64,000 nt of DNA, from the NCBI GenBank assembly GCA_973895155.1, contig OZ316892.1:1364001-1428000 (forward strand), given 5' to 3'. The translations under genes were made by a program, and so were the position numbers. How positions within the stretch are numbered: position 1 is the stretch's first letter; every line of letters begins with the position of its first letter. Shown here one piece after another: positions 50,364 to 61,229 of the stretch. The stretch comes from Marsupella aquatica (Eukaryota > Marchantiophyta). Under the pieces are notes generated by a model. That model searched no databases and was not told where the DNA came from. It saw only the letters and a program-made list of their open reading frames with translations.

Positions 50364-53252
50364 ATGGGCGGAAATCACGATATAAGGAAGGCGCTCACCT
50401 GGGATGACATTTCACCAAACGAAACAGATGGAATTGTCGATCTCCGAAAATGTCAGAAGATTGAGATCGAACCCGGAAAATTTTTAAATATCAGTAATCA
50501 TATTGAAGGAGAGTTAAGGGAAAAATATATTGATTTGCTTACTCAGTATAAGGATGTATTTGCCTGGAGCCATAAAGACTTAAAAGGGATACCACCTCAC
50601 TTGGGAGAGCACAGGATTGACTTAATTGAAGGAGCAGTTCCAGTAAGGCAAAGACAATATCGTTTGAACCCCAAATATTCTATGCTTGTCAAAGAGGAAC
50701 TTGATAAGTTGACCGCTGCTGGTTTTATTTACCCAGTCCTTAGCAGTGAGTGGGTTTCACCCATTGTAATTGTTCCAAAGAAACCCGGACCAGATGGGAA
50801 GCCAAAAATCCGAGTATGTCAAGATTTCAGGAAGCTGAATGCTGCTACTAGAAAAGATCACTATCCCTTACCATTCATAGACCTTGTGTTGGATATGGTT
50901 GCTCTTCATGAACTTTATAGTTTCCTAGATGGATACTCCGGCTACAACCAGGTGTCAATCCGTGAGGAGGACAGAGACAAAACCACCTTCACTACGGATT
51001 GGGGAACGTATGCTTTTCGAGTTATGCCCTTTGGCCTGTGTAATGCACCTGGAACTTTCCAAAGGATTATGATGATTATTTTTCAGGATTTTCTCAGAAA
51101 ATTCCTGGAAATCTTTATAGATGATTTTTGTGTTTATGGATCAGCCACCCAACACCTGGATCACTTAAGACAAACGTTCCAACGCTGTAGGGAATCACAG
51201 TTGTGTCTACATCCTGAGAAATGTTTCATTGGTATGAAGGAAGGTATTCTGTTAGGACATGTTATCTCCCAAAGAGGAATCGAAGTGGATGCAGAGAAAG
51301 TTCGAATTATTCTGGCATTACAACCCCCTGGAAATTTGAAGGCGTTGCGAGGCTTCCTAGGCTATGTGGGGTATTATAGAAGATTTATACGGAAGTATGC
51401 TGACCTTGCCATGCCTTTAACCCAGCTCCTTAAGAAGGACGTGGCATATGTATGGACTGCAGCAAGGCAAACAGCCTTTGAAGTTTTAAAAACCAAACTA
51501 ACTGTTGCGCCCATTCTACAACCACCGGATTGGCAGAAACCTTTTCATGTGTATATTGATGCCTCAGCTTTTTGTGTGGGCGCTGCCTTAAGTCAACTGG
51601 ATGATGAGAAGAAAGACCACCCTATATATTATGCCAGTAGGCAAATGAATAGTGCTGAAAAGAATTATACGGTCACAGAGAGGGAGGCCTTAGCAGTCAT
51701 TTTCTCTTGTAAAAAGTTCCGGCACTATCTTCTGGGTTATAAAACTATTTTCCACACGGATCATTCTTCTTTAAAATACCTAGTGAATCAGGCAGATTTA
51801 AGTGGGCGCATTGCTAGGTGGGTACTTCTTTTACAAGAATATGATTATGAGGTACAAGTTCGAGCCGGGAAACACCATGAGAATGCAGATTTCCTATCAC
51901 GATTGCCTGGAGATCCTAGTGCCGAACCTTTGTCTGATCAATTTCCGGACGAACAGCTATGGCATTTGGAAGGAGAAGAATCAAGGTACTTTGACATTGT
52001 TCAGATGCTTACTCACGGAATTTATCCACCAGGGTTGAATGCAGAAGAAAAAGCTGTTTTCCTCTACAAAGTAGGACCATATACTATTGTGAGGGGTGTT
52101 CTATTTAAATTATTGCCAAATCAGAGACTTCACCGTTGCTTGGAAGCTCAAGAAGTTCCAAAGGTCATTTCAGCCTTACACACTGAAGCCTCCGGTGGAC
52201 ACTATGCCGTAAATACAACTGTTAAGAAAATTAAGGACGCTGGATTTTGGTGGCCTACCATGCATAAGGACACTTATAACTACATTCAAAGCTGTGACCC
52301 TTGTCAGCGAATAGGGAAGCCTACTGCAACATCAAAATGGCCTCTAACACCCATTTTGCCTCTAGCTCCATTTGAGAAATGGGGGATAGACTTTATTGGC
52401 CCCATTTCCCCTGCTGCTAGACGAAGTAGAAGCAGATATATCATTCTTGCTACGGACTACCTCACCAAATGGGTGGAGGCTAAGCATACTAGGAAGAATG
52501 ACGCTGCCACAGCCGCCAATTTCTTATTTGAAAACATTATTACCCGGTATGGCTGTCCCTTGGAATTGGTAAGTGATCGAGGCCTGCACTTCCTTAATGA
52601 GACAATTGAGCTCATCACTGAGAAATATCTGATTAAGCATCGAAAGACCACCCCTTATAATCCCCGAGCTAACGGATTGACTGAAAGAGCTAATGGGTTA
52701 ATGGGAAAAATATTGAATAAAATGGTGGAAGCACATAAAACGGATTGGGACATCAAACTCCACTCTGCTTTATGGGCTTACAGAACTGCAGAAAAGATTA
52801 CTACCTTGAGAACGCCCTTCTACTTAACTTTTGGTATGCATAGTGTTACCCCCATTGAATTTGAACTACCTACTGAACGGCTTCTGATCTCTGAGAGGTT
52901 ACCTGAACTTGATAGTTTCCACACTAGGTTGGAAGTTCTGGATGAATTAGAAGAACATAGACTTCTAGCGTTACAGCATACCATACAACAACAGGATAAA
53001 CGGAAGATGGCCTATGATAAGAGGTTAAAAATACCGACACTACAGCCAGGAGATTTGGCGCTTGTGTATGACTCTAGGTATATGTTCTTCCCTGGGAAGC
53101 TTCACACTCACTGGATCGGCCCTTACAGAGTTGTTACCGTATGGCCTAATGGGTCTTTAACTTTGGAAACCTTGAATAGAGAACCTCTTGATACCAGAAT
53201 CAATGGATCCAGAGTGAAGAAATATTATATACCCCACTCCAATGGCTTGTGA
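50364..53252 (+). CDS. gypsy-B pol: reverse transcriptase, RNase H, integrase
   Basis: 962 residues, intact. RT: VCQDFRKLNAATRKDHYPLP, YSFLDGYSGYNQV, VMPFGLCNAPGTFQR and FIDDFCVYG (Asp 253 and 254). RNase H: VYIDASAFCVGAALSQ (Asp about 399), TEREALAVIF and HTDHSSLKYLV. Integrase: HTEASGGHYAVN and CDPCQRIG zinc region, then WGIDFIGPI (Asp 676), VSDRGLHF (Asp 738) and GLTERANG (Glu 774), a D-D-35-E core. A GPY/F-like module (HWIGPYRVVTVWPNGS) lies near the end; there is no chromodomain. All catalytic residues are present, so this pol could be functional. Confidence 0.94.
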   Translation: MGGNHDIRKALTWDDISPNETDGIVDLRKCQKIEIEPGKFLNISNHIEGELREKYIDLLTQYKDVFAWSHKDLKGIPPHLGEHRIDLIEGAVPVRQRQYRLNPKYSMLVKEELDKLTAAGFIYPVLSSEWVSPIVIVPKKPGPDGKPKIRVCQDFRKLNAATRKDHYPLPFIDLVLDMVALHELYSFLDGYSGYNQVSIREEDRDKTTFTTDWGTYAFRVMPFGLCNAPGTFQRIMMIIFQDFLRKFLEIFIDDFCVYGSATQHLDHLRQTFQRCRESQLCLHPEKCFIGMKEGILLGHVISQRGIEVDAEKVRIILALQPPGNLKALRGFLGYVGYYRRFIRKYADLAMPLTQLLKKDVAYVWTAARQTAFEVLKTKLTVAPILQPPDWQKPFHVYIDASAFCVGAALSQLDDEKKDHPIYYASRQMNSAEKNYTVTEREALAVIFSCKKFRHYLLGYKTIFHTDHSSLKYLVNQADLSGRIARWVLLLQEYDYEVQVRAGKHHENADFLSRLPGDPSAEPLSDQFPDEQLWHLEGEESRYFDIVQMLTHGIYPPGLNAEEKAVFLYKVGPYTIVRGVLFKLLPNQRLHRCLEAQEVPKVISALHTEASGGHYAVNTTVKKIKDAGFWWPTMHKDTYNYIQSCDPCQRIGKPTATSKWPLTPILPLAPFEKWGIDFIGPISPAARRSRSRYIILATDYLTKWVEAKHTRKNDAATAANFLFENIITRYGCPLELVSDRGLHFLNETIELITEKYLIKHRKTTPYNPRANGLTERANGLMGKILNKMVEAHKTDWDIKLHSALWAYRTAEKITTLRTPFYLTFGMHSVTPIEFELPTERLLISERLPELDSFHTRLEVLDELEEHRLLALQHTIQQQDKRKMAYDKRLKIPTLQPGDLALVYDSRYMFFPGKLHTHWIGPYRVVTVWPNGSLTLETLNREPLDTRINGSRVKKYYIPHSNGL

Positions 53253-53257
53253 GGGCA

Positions 53258-53281
53258 CGGCGCCGTTTGAGGAGAGGGCTA
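53258..53281 (+). promoter_or_regulatory. gypsy-B polypurine tract
   Basis: TTGAGGAGAGGGCTA lies immediately before the right LTR. Confidence 0.6.
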
Positions 53282-56200
53282 TGTAGATAGGCAGTAATTC
53301 CAAAGTCATGAAGAAAACCGGAAAATTTTTAAATTTTTGAAGTAGTTAAACTATATTTGCTGATAACTCGAGTAAACTAAACTCTGCCGAAGATTAAGAG
53401 TTTAAGAGTTGAAGAGTTAAAGTGTTTAAGAGTTTACGGGTTTACGAGTAAACCCTACTTTAATAGTTTAAGAGTTTAAGAGTTGAAGAGTTGAAGTGTT
53501 TAATAGTTTAAGAGTTTAAGGGTTTACGAGTAAACCCTACTTTAAGACTTTACGACTTTAAGAGTTGCGACTTGCGAACTGGCGAGCCCCGCGATTGTGA
53601 CAGGCTATGGCTAACTCCAACGGGACTTTGCAACAAAACGAGGAGCAGGCCTTGAAGGGGGAGGAATCCAGAACATAGGCGCTCACTCCTGACTTCTCTT
53701 CCGCTGCATCTTTCATCGCTCTCGACTCCAAACAATTCTTCGCGTAGCTCAGTGAGCAGAATTTGAGCTATGGCTGACTTGAACGCTGATGCACAGTATC
53801 GTGTTCAAACTCTGGCAATTCCTAAGAGTGTGGTCGCTCGAATTCCTTTGGCGCCCGACAGTTGTGAAAATTTGAGAACATCGTTACAGCAGCTCGGATT
53901 GGAACATCTACTCGCAATCCCTTGGAATGTGGAGCTCGACTCTTATTTACAGGATTTTGTGAGAGGATCACTGATTGCCCCTGAATTTCGACAAACCATT
54001 CGAGCTCGGCCAAGTTTATGGACAGTTGAGCAAGTAGCTCATGCCTTCCGCTGCCCCTTAGATGGAGAAGGATTATATTCAAAGAAAAAAGATTTGTCCA
54101 CTCCTTACTTTTCAGGGATTCGCCATCCTACCAATGGCTGGAATGTGACACAATGTACCTATCCGGATTTGAGGATTCTTTTAGAATTTCTAGTGCCCAT
54201 TCTCCATCCGAAGAGACCAACTATCTGCCCTGTGGCATTGGCGAATACTATCGTAGCTTCTCACAGTGGAGCTATTCAAGTAAATTGGGCGTTGTTACTT
54301 TTCAATGTGATGCACGATCAGGTGAGAAGTATGAAGGCAGGCAGACCTACTTGTCTACAAGTCTATCTATCTCAGCTGTATCAAGCACATGACTGTTTAC
54401 ATCCGGAGGAGAAAACAGAAAGGGGATTACTTCTGATCGAGTTGGACATTGAGGAAGAAATTAGTGTAGCAGAATCAGAACAGGACATTCTGCTGAATTC
54501 CACTGATCAGGATGTTAATATGGAGGATGTCTCGATAGATGGTTCGGAATTTCCCCCTGAACACAACATGGAGGTCATTTTATACTCTCCAAGAGAAATC
54601 AGTGGAGCAGATCAACTTGAAGCTGAAGGAGACGAGATTTTTCCTGAGCAACAAGAAGTCGTTGTTGAACCAACTATTACTGCCATACGAGGAGTCACCA
54701 TGCCCCCTTTTTCGAAAGCAGAGTCAAATCAGCAGCTTATTGATAAGTTAATCTCTCTCTTCGGTTGCAGTGATGTTGAACTCTACGATGTTGTCTGTGA
54801 TTTGAGATCCGAGGCAGTTAGCTTATCCTCTCCATTTCCAGATCAGCTAACCCCTGTCAGGACCGCTTCTCCCATTGAGAGGTCAGCACCAGAAGAATTT
54901 GTTGCTCTCACTCCTACTGTCCCACAGAATCTACCTCCAGAGCCAAGTGAACCTGTCTCAAGGATAGGAAACACAAGTTGTGTTGCAATTGTAACTGACC
55001 TACTGGAATTGCTTCAGTGTGAACCTGAGGAGATAATCTCTGTGGTTAGTGACTTAATTCCGAAGTACACAGAATTCAAAGGCCCTTCCAACCCGGGTGA
55101 CTGCATTTATAGTCCAGATTCCAATTATGAGCCAACCGAGGGACCTATTTATACCCAACCACAGTATGAACATCCTTCTGTTAGACAGGATCTTCCTGAG
55201 GATTCTGATCCACCCTCTGATTTTGATTCCATCCGATCTTATGACAACTCTGTCGAGTCGTCACCAAGGCAAGGATTTGAGGATGTTGACACTACCTTAA
55301 GATCTGATCCAAATTTAGTGGCAGTTGTCACCTCCTCTACTCAAACACCCCGGTATTCTGTCATTGAGAAAAGATATACACGACATCCAGAGTCTCAAGT
55401 GCAGAGGTACGTGGAGACTTGTAAGATAATGCAGGCCAACAGACCCCCAATTGGAGAGTTTTGGAGATACTACTACCTTAAGAAGACTGAGGCCAGTTAC
55501 ATATTTGACCTCAGAAGTTTCGGAACTTCAAGAGTGGAGATGGCTCAATTTGATGAGTTCTGGGCTGACTCAATCTACTTCCGACCCATCCTTGCTATGA
55601 TGCTACTTCAAGGGGATGTAGAAGTAGAAGATCCAGATTTGGTTTTGGCCTATTTCGGGAATTTTGCAGCTTACGCTCTGGACTTTGTGATTTCTTTTCT
55701 CATGCAGAGTAAGAAATCCACTTCTCACCAGAACTCTTACATCCCACGAGAGCCGAAGGTTGTCCTTGTTTCCACCAGTTCCCTAGCTGAGAAACAGAGG
55801 ATCTGGAATAATGTCACTACTCAGACCCTGGCTCATTTCAACCGATATTTTAAGGATGTCAGATGGAGACTTCGACCCTTCTATTCCAGGATGATGAATA
55901 GTGATGAGTTTCTGCATCACTATCCCCAAGTATATGCTGCCACCTGCAACAACTATGATGTGATCGGGATGTACAGAGAAGCTCTTCGTATAGATTCCTA
56001 TTATTTGATGAAGAGAATGCCTTTGATGTATCCTGAGAGACAACTGAGGTGCCTACCATACTCCAGAGGATCCCCACGCCAAGCTAAGCTGATAGAGGTT
56101 ACCCAGAACTGAATTGTTACCCTTGTGGAGTTACTAGAACCAGAGGACATCCGACAGCAAGCTTGAAGAAGTCTCTAAGTGTTCTTAGTTAGTTTTTAGA

Positions 56201-57398
56201 GTAGTGCATCTTATCTGATTTTTAGAAATGTGTTCTAGAGCTTTAGAAGCTGTCATACTTCTTTAGGCTGTAGTCTGTACCTAGGAAACCCTGCTGGAAA
56301 AATTTCAGAGTTTTCTGAACCAGGAGTAGAAAGTTAAAAATAGTTGAATCTACTCAATTTTTAGTATACCGAAATTAAGAGTTTAAGAGTTTAAGTTTTT
56401 ACGTTTTTAAGAGTTTAAGTTTTTACGTTTTTAAGAGTTTAAGTTTTTACGTTTTTAAGAGTTTAAGTTTTTAAGAGTTTAAGAGTTCATACTTACCCAT
56501 TTTTTCCGGCTTTCCACTTACTGAATCGCCATTTTAAAATTTTGAGGGGTATGAAGAGGCATGTCTCTTCGACCCTGTGACCTCTTATTCTGTAGTTCAT
56601 CACTATTTATACCTCTTTCCCTAGTGTAGAGAGATGGTTAAGTTTTGCAGTTTTGCCTCTCCCTTGTGTTAAACTAGTTGATCATGAATCTATGAGTTCG
56701 AGATCAGGTTTAACATTTGGAGAGACTTACCTCCTTCTTGTATTTTGGAACCCAAATACTTGAAGTAAAACCTCAGTTATGAATCTCGTGAATTATAATG
56801 TCAGATTCCGCTTTGGTGACACATTGTAATCTCACAAGTTCTTAGAGTTAACTCATTGAGTTTAAGTTGCATTGGAAATGATGTTTTCACCTTCATGTTG
56901 CTTAGTACCATCTAAATGCTGAAGTATTTATCCTTTTAGATCTTGACTAAGTATCACTTAGGAAGAAAGGTCAAGACATGTTGCCGGCATTTTAAAAGGA
57001 TACTCTAGTATGCAGTTTAGATCTGAAAAGCCGTGTGGATTTGGATTCCCTTAAAGTCATTCCATTATTACTTATGTCTAAGGAGTAACCTTGGTCTATT
57101 CCAGACTCCCTTAAGCATACTCTGAGAGATTTTTCCTTGTGTTTTGTTAATTGCAATCTTTTGCTTAATTGAAGGTTATCTGATGTTGAGTTATCATCAA
57201 AAACTACTCACCGCTGTGGAGCGATCTTCAAAGTACCTGATTAAAGTAGTCAAGATTGATTACTATGTGTGACACAAGAGCTTAAAGCTTTGTTTTTAGT
57301 TTATTACATCAAACCAACCCCATCTTGTTCTTAAAGGGAACGAATACCGAGTTTAGAGACTTTAAAATGTGATTTTTGGTTCTCTATGGCAAACTACA
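53282..57398 (+). repeat. gypsy-B 3' LTR (right copy)
   Basis: 4,117 bp, TG...CA, followed by TGAAC (57399-57403), which matches the left target site. Joining gypsy-A across a single TGAAC restores the conserved RT block LRF-IQDMQPPN, which proves the LTR boundary. Confidence 0.93.
53770..56112 (+). CDS. 780-residue ORF inside the gypsy-B LTR (right copy)
   Basis: Same protein as at 40774-43116 apart from Asn30-region to Ser (DSCENLR here, DNCENLR there). Intact. Lying in the 3' LTR, this copy is downstream of pol; the LTR promoter here would read it outward. Confidence 0.75.
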   Translation: MADLNADAQYRVQTLAIPKSVVARIPLAPDSCENLRTSLQQLGLEHLLAIPWNVELDSYLQDFVRGSLIAPEFRQTIRARPSLWTVEQVAHAFRCPLDGEGLYSKKKDLSTPYFSGIRHPTNGWNVTQCTYPDLRILLEFLVPILHPKRPTICPVALANTIVASHSGAIQVNWALLLFNVMHDQVRSMKAGRPTCLQVYLSQLYQAHDCLHPEEKTERGLLLIELDIEEEISVAESEQDILLNSTDQDVNMEDVSIDGSEFPPEHNMEVILYSPREISGADQLEAEGDEIFPEQQEVVVEPTITAIRGVTMPPFSKAESNQQLIDKLISLFGCSDVELYDVVCDLRSEAVSLSSPFPDQLTPVRTASPIERSAPEEFVALTPTVPQNLPPEPSEPVSRIGNTSCVAIVTDLLELLQCEPEEIISVVSDLIPKYTEFKGPSNPGDCIYSPDSNYEPTEGPIYTQPQYEHPSVRQDLPEDSDPPSDFDSIRSYDNSVESSPRQGFEDVDTTLRSDPNLVAVVTSSTQTPRYSVIEKRYTRHPESQVQRYVETCKIMQANRPPIGEFWRYYYLKKTEASYIFDLRSFGTSRVEMAQFDEFWADSIYFRPILAMMLLQGDVEVEDPDLVLAYFGNFAAYALDFVISFLMQSKKSTSHQNSYIPREPKVVLVSTSSLAEKQRIWNNVTTQTLAHFNRYFKDVRWRLRPFYSRMMNSDEFLHHYPQVYAATCNNYDVIGMYREALRIDSYYLMKRMPLMYPERQLRCLPYSRGSPRQAKLIEVTQN

Positions 57399-58155
57399 TG
57401 AACCTTAGCTTCCCATTCTTCTTTCTCACCGTGAACCACCGATTTGAGTACGGAGCGTTTGATCTCTCAAGGATTTTGGCATCTAACTTCTCCTTGAGTA
57501 ACTCCACCAATTTAGGCATCAGTGCTCGTGGCACAGGAATTGGCTTAAGGTCCCAAGGAACATGTGGAACAGTGAAGATTACCATTGGTGTGATCTCCCT
57601 TGGATCAGCACATCCAATCTCTCCAATGGAAAAGGAAAAGGCCTTTTCATGTTTGATGATCATCTCCTTGAAGGCTCTTCTCTCTTCCTCTAGTAAACCC
57701 TTATCACCAATCTTTAATTTGAGCAACGTCTCCTCAGTGAATTTATGCCCAATCTTAGTACGATCTCTAAGACTTGGCTCCTCCTTTGCCCGCCTCAATA
57801 TTTCCTTAGCCTCAGATGGCAAGGGAACTGCTGCAGGTCGCACCTTCTTGTCCACTGTTTTGTACTTTGTGTGTACTTCTGCAAAGCGCTCAATGTAACC
57901 ATACACATCCCTTTCCACCTCCACTTCTCCATTTTCTTCCTCAATGTCTCCAATAATCTCTCGAAGAGAGGGTGGTAATTCCCTTTCCTCGAGTACTCCT
58001 TCTATTCTCGCTTCAACCTTCAACACTCCTAATGTGAACAAATCTTTTTCTTTCTTTTCCAACATCTTCTGAGCTCGCCTCTTCACACCACCTTTATGAA
58101 AATAGCTCACTTCACTAGTCCTACTCACACCAACAAAAGAGGAATGAACCTCCAT
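57399..58155 (-). pseudogene. gypsy-A pre-RT and RT N-terminus
   Basis: The minus-strand frame begins MEVHSSFVGVSRTSEV, includes VRPAAVPLPSEAKEIL and PHVPWDLKPIPVPRALMPKL, and stops at the gypsy-B insertion in NRWFTVRKKNGKLRF. It continues at 40285 on the other side of gypsy-B. Confidence 0.87.
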
Positions 58156-58208
58156 AGACGAGACTAAAGGCTTGGCGTCCTGCCTGCTCGTTTCTCTTAG
58201 CGGGACGC

Positions 58209-58760
58209 CTAGTCGAAACCCTTCATACTCTGATCGGACCTGTACTCCTCCACTGTTCTTAATTCCCGATGATCTCTTGTACTACCTGGCCAAAGTGTGG
58301 GAAATTGAATCTTCTTCAAGTCATCCTTGCTCTTCACTTTTGCCATGTGAGTACCATCGTCAAGTACCATGGTCTCTACTCGTAATTCCGTGATGAAAGG
58401 AACACCAAGAATAAGAGGATATGGAAGTTTTTCAAATACAAAGACATTGATAGCTTCTACCACATTCCCAAGTTTGATCATGATCTCGGGACATGCTCTC
58501 CACAAGGGATTTTCCCTTGTGCCCACTGAATTGACATTCCATTTGATGTCACAATCAATCTTCCAATGCCCTTTTTGGTATGTCTCTTTAGACATTAGAT
58601 TCAATTCAGATCCTGAGTCTAGGAGTGCCCGAATTCCTCCTTCAGCACCAAGCAATTGCACCTCAATCTCCGGGCAAGCTCTTGCCCAATACGGTCGGAT
58701 TGTTTCCCGCAAATCCACCTCATGTAGGGCTACATTGCCAGAATACCTGAAGTTGCTTCA
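58209..58760 (-). pseudogene. gypsy-A aspartic protease
   Basis: The active site ALLDSGSELNLM has D-S-G intact; CPEIEVQLLGAEGG lies before it and YPLILGVPFI after it, as in retropepsins. The frame is shifted relative to the acidic linker upstream (58760-58860), and a TAG near 58209 separates it from the RT part. Confidence 0.82.
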
Positions 58761-58860
58761 TGGTGACTCATGGTAGCACAAAATACATTTCCCTCCAATT
58801 CTTTTTCTTCTTCTTCATCTTCTAGATCATCTTCATAGTCATAGCTAAGAATCTTGGCAG

Positions 58861-59991
58861 TTAGTGCATGAGGTCCCTCTTGTAAACCCTTTTTCTTCTT
58901 GCCCTATCCAAGATCTTGCCTTGTAAGTCTAAACGAAGACTTCCAAAAAGTTCTCCATTAGTGAACCCCCTAGCCTCTTGCTGCCAAAATTTCTCGGCAA
59001 TCACTTCTGGATCAACAGTTTGCTCCACCTCTCTAGTAAGCAAATAGTCTGGGCTCTTCTTAGCACCTTTCTTTGGGGTGTCAGTATCCATTGAGCTTCC
59101 ATGGGAGATTTCTTCTTGACTCTTGCTTGTGGACGCTTCAGGCTCCTCGAATCGTACTCCTTTCTCTTTGGCTTGACGTGTGAAGCGAGGTCCTGCTTCG
59201 GGTCTCTGTTGTTTTTCTCTCCTTTGGGTTTCTTCCATAGAAGTGCCTTCATACCTCCTCTTATCTTCCACAGCGGCATTCCATGCTGCTCCTACTTCCG
59301 TAGTGATAGAGTTGATCAACACAGGCACATCCCAACCAGATTTTCTCTTGATACTTTCCGCAAGTCTCTTCCTCTCAATAATATCAAGATGCTCTATGGA
59401 AGGCAAATCCTTCTTAACTTGAAGACTGAAGACAGAAGGATCACCATACATCGCTACAGCACTAGAAACTTTCTCTCTCATTCTCTGTTCCACAATCTGC
59501 TTCATTCCTCCTCGGTTCACATTCATTGGTATTGGCTCTCCAGAATCAACAAATGCAATCTTCCCTTCCACAAACTTGACATGTCGAAGTCGCAATGCTT
59601 CTGTCAGTTCTCCACAATCCCTTTTGTGATGCTCCTTGCTATCACACCACAAACAATTCCAATTTTTATTCAAGGCTGCTAGTGATGTTCCACCAGGGTT
59701 TTTGTTCTCCAAGGCTTGAATTGAAAGAGCAAGCTTTGCTATCATGTCTGTCAATGATGCTATGTCGCCCCCTTCTATGATGCTGCTTTTGACTTCTTTT
59801 TCTCCTCCATCAGTAGTGCTTTCTTCTCTAACTTTTCTCAAGTCTAGAATGGGAGCTTCCGCTTCTTGATCGACCTCCCTTCTCCTCCTTTGCTTTGTCA
59901 CCTTGTGGATTGCAGCTTCTGCTTGTTCCCAAGTGACTTCATCCGCATCTGGAGCAATAACATCTAGAGCATTGTCCAACTCTACCCTCAA
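58861..59991 (-). pseudogene. gypsy-A gag, C-terminal part
   Basis: 376 open codons. A CCHC knuckle, CLWCDSKEHHKRDC, lies near residue 113, followed by KFVEGKIAFVDSGEPI. The N-terminal gag domain and the 5' LTR are missing; the frame ends at about 60000 where the LINE sequence begins. Downstream Lys/Glu-rich sequence leads into the protease. Confidence 0.75.
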
Positions 59992-60004
59992 AGGAGATGT
60001 GGAA

Positions 60005-61229
60005 CACTATTAGAAACTTGGAGAGTGCTTAGGCGGAGCTGGTCTGTGCTCTCTCCTTTTGCGGTCCCGCCCTTACCGGTGCAGGAATGGGATGCAATTC
60101 GGATTCACATGGGTAATCTGGGAACGAGATACAAGTGCATTCGATTGAGCTTATTAAGAGGAGATATGAGCTTGGATTCGGATTTTTATGAGCTGCGACG
60201 CGGGAGGTAGGGTTTGGAATTTGGTCAACACATGGGCGATTGAGTCTGGGGCTGAAGCAACGAGGCTTCGATTGGGATGAAGAAGGAAAGACAAAGTGGC
60301 TCATGGAGGGCTACCCGGCATGGCTAGCGCTTGATTATCAGTGGGCGGTCTGAAGAGCCAGGCTCGAGGCGGACTTATCCCTAGAGGGTTCTACTGCAAT
60401 CAGTTGCATCGACTGGTGACTGCTTTCGGGATGTCCACTCTTATTGCATCGCGGGTGGAGGAGACCTTAAGAAAATTGGGAATGGGAGAGATGGTAGATG
60501 CTGTGACTTTGATTCATTAGGCTACTCGGAGAAGCTTTAAACAGGAATTTAGGGACGGCGGATCGAGGCTGGAAATTAATGGCTGCGGCATGGATAGATT
60601 GCTTATGGTGAAATGAGCTATGAGGGCTTGGAAATACTGGCAGTATAGTCATTTGGGAGAGGCCGGAGGAATGGTCGGTCGGAGTGGCACGAGTTGGCTG
60701 TTCAGAGAGTAGGGGATAGAATGGAGAATGGTGTGCTGCACTAGGACCTCTTTTGAGAATGAGCTATTGTGCTCCACTGAGGTCGTGGTGGAGAACTCCA
60801 TCATCTTAAGGGGAAACTGTGAACTGGATTAGGGGCGGAAGTTTTGTGAGCGTTTGCGCAGTGTTGGGAAACTCTGTGTTGTTTACGGGCCACCACTGTG
60901 GATGGGCTGGTAGTGACGATGAGGGAGAACGCCCTAAAAGCAAGTGGCTTTGAATTGATTGTTTGCAGTATCGTGATTGTGGTGTGAATTTGTACTGGCG
61001 GGGGGAGATTGAAGTTGGAACCCAAGCACGGGACTGTATCTTCCTTGAAATTGGGAAGGAGTTCACTGTGAATTCCTTGACCTGCGCAATTGGGTAATGC
61101 GCAAGGCGCGGATGTGGAGCAGTGAATAACGGAAGGAGCTCGTTGTCAGGTAAGCTTGGAGCATTCTTGGGCCTTTGATTGTATAAATTGGACCATGCTT
61201 AGGCTATAATAGAGGAAACATCTTGGAAT
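60005..61229 (+). other. probable LINE 5' untranslated region
   Basis: No convincing ORF. It separates truncated gypsy-A gag from LINE ORF1 and is most simply the LINE 5' region; the exact insertion point and target duplication could not be seen because the LINE 3' end is outside the window. Confidence 0.4.

Larger units (their letters stand above)
45327..53281 (+). mobile_element. gypsy-B internal region, 5'-truncated
   Basis: Holds an extra ORF, gag-protease and RT-RNase H-integrase, all on the plus strand. The primer-binding site and beginning of the leader are missing, because the sequence to the left is gypsy-A fragment rather than LTR. The gag and pol ORFs are open. With near-identical LTRs this is the youngest element in the window. 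Confidence 0.88.
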
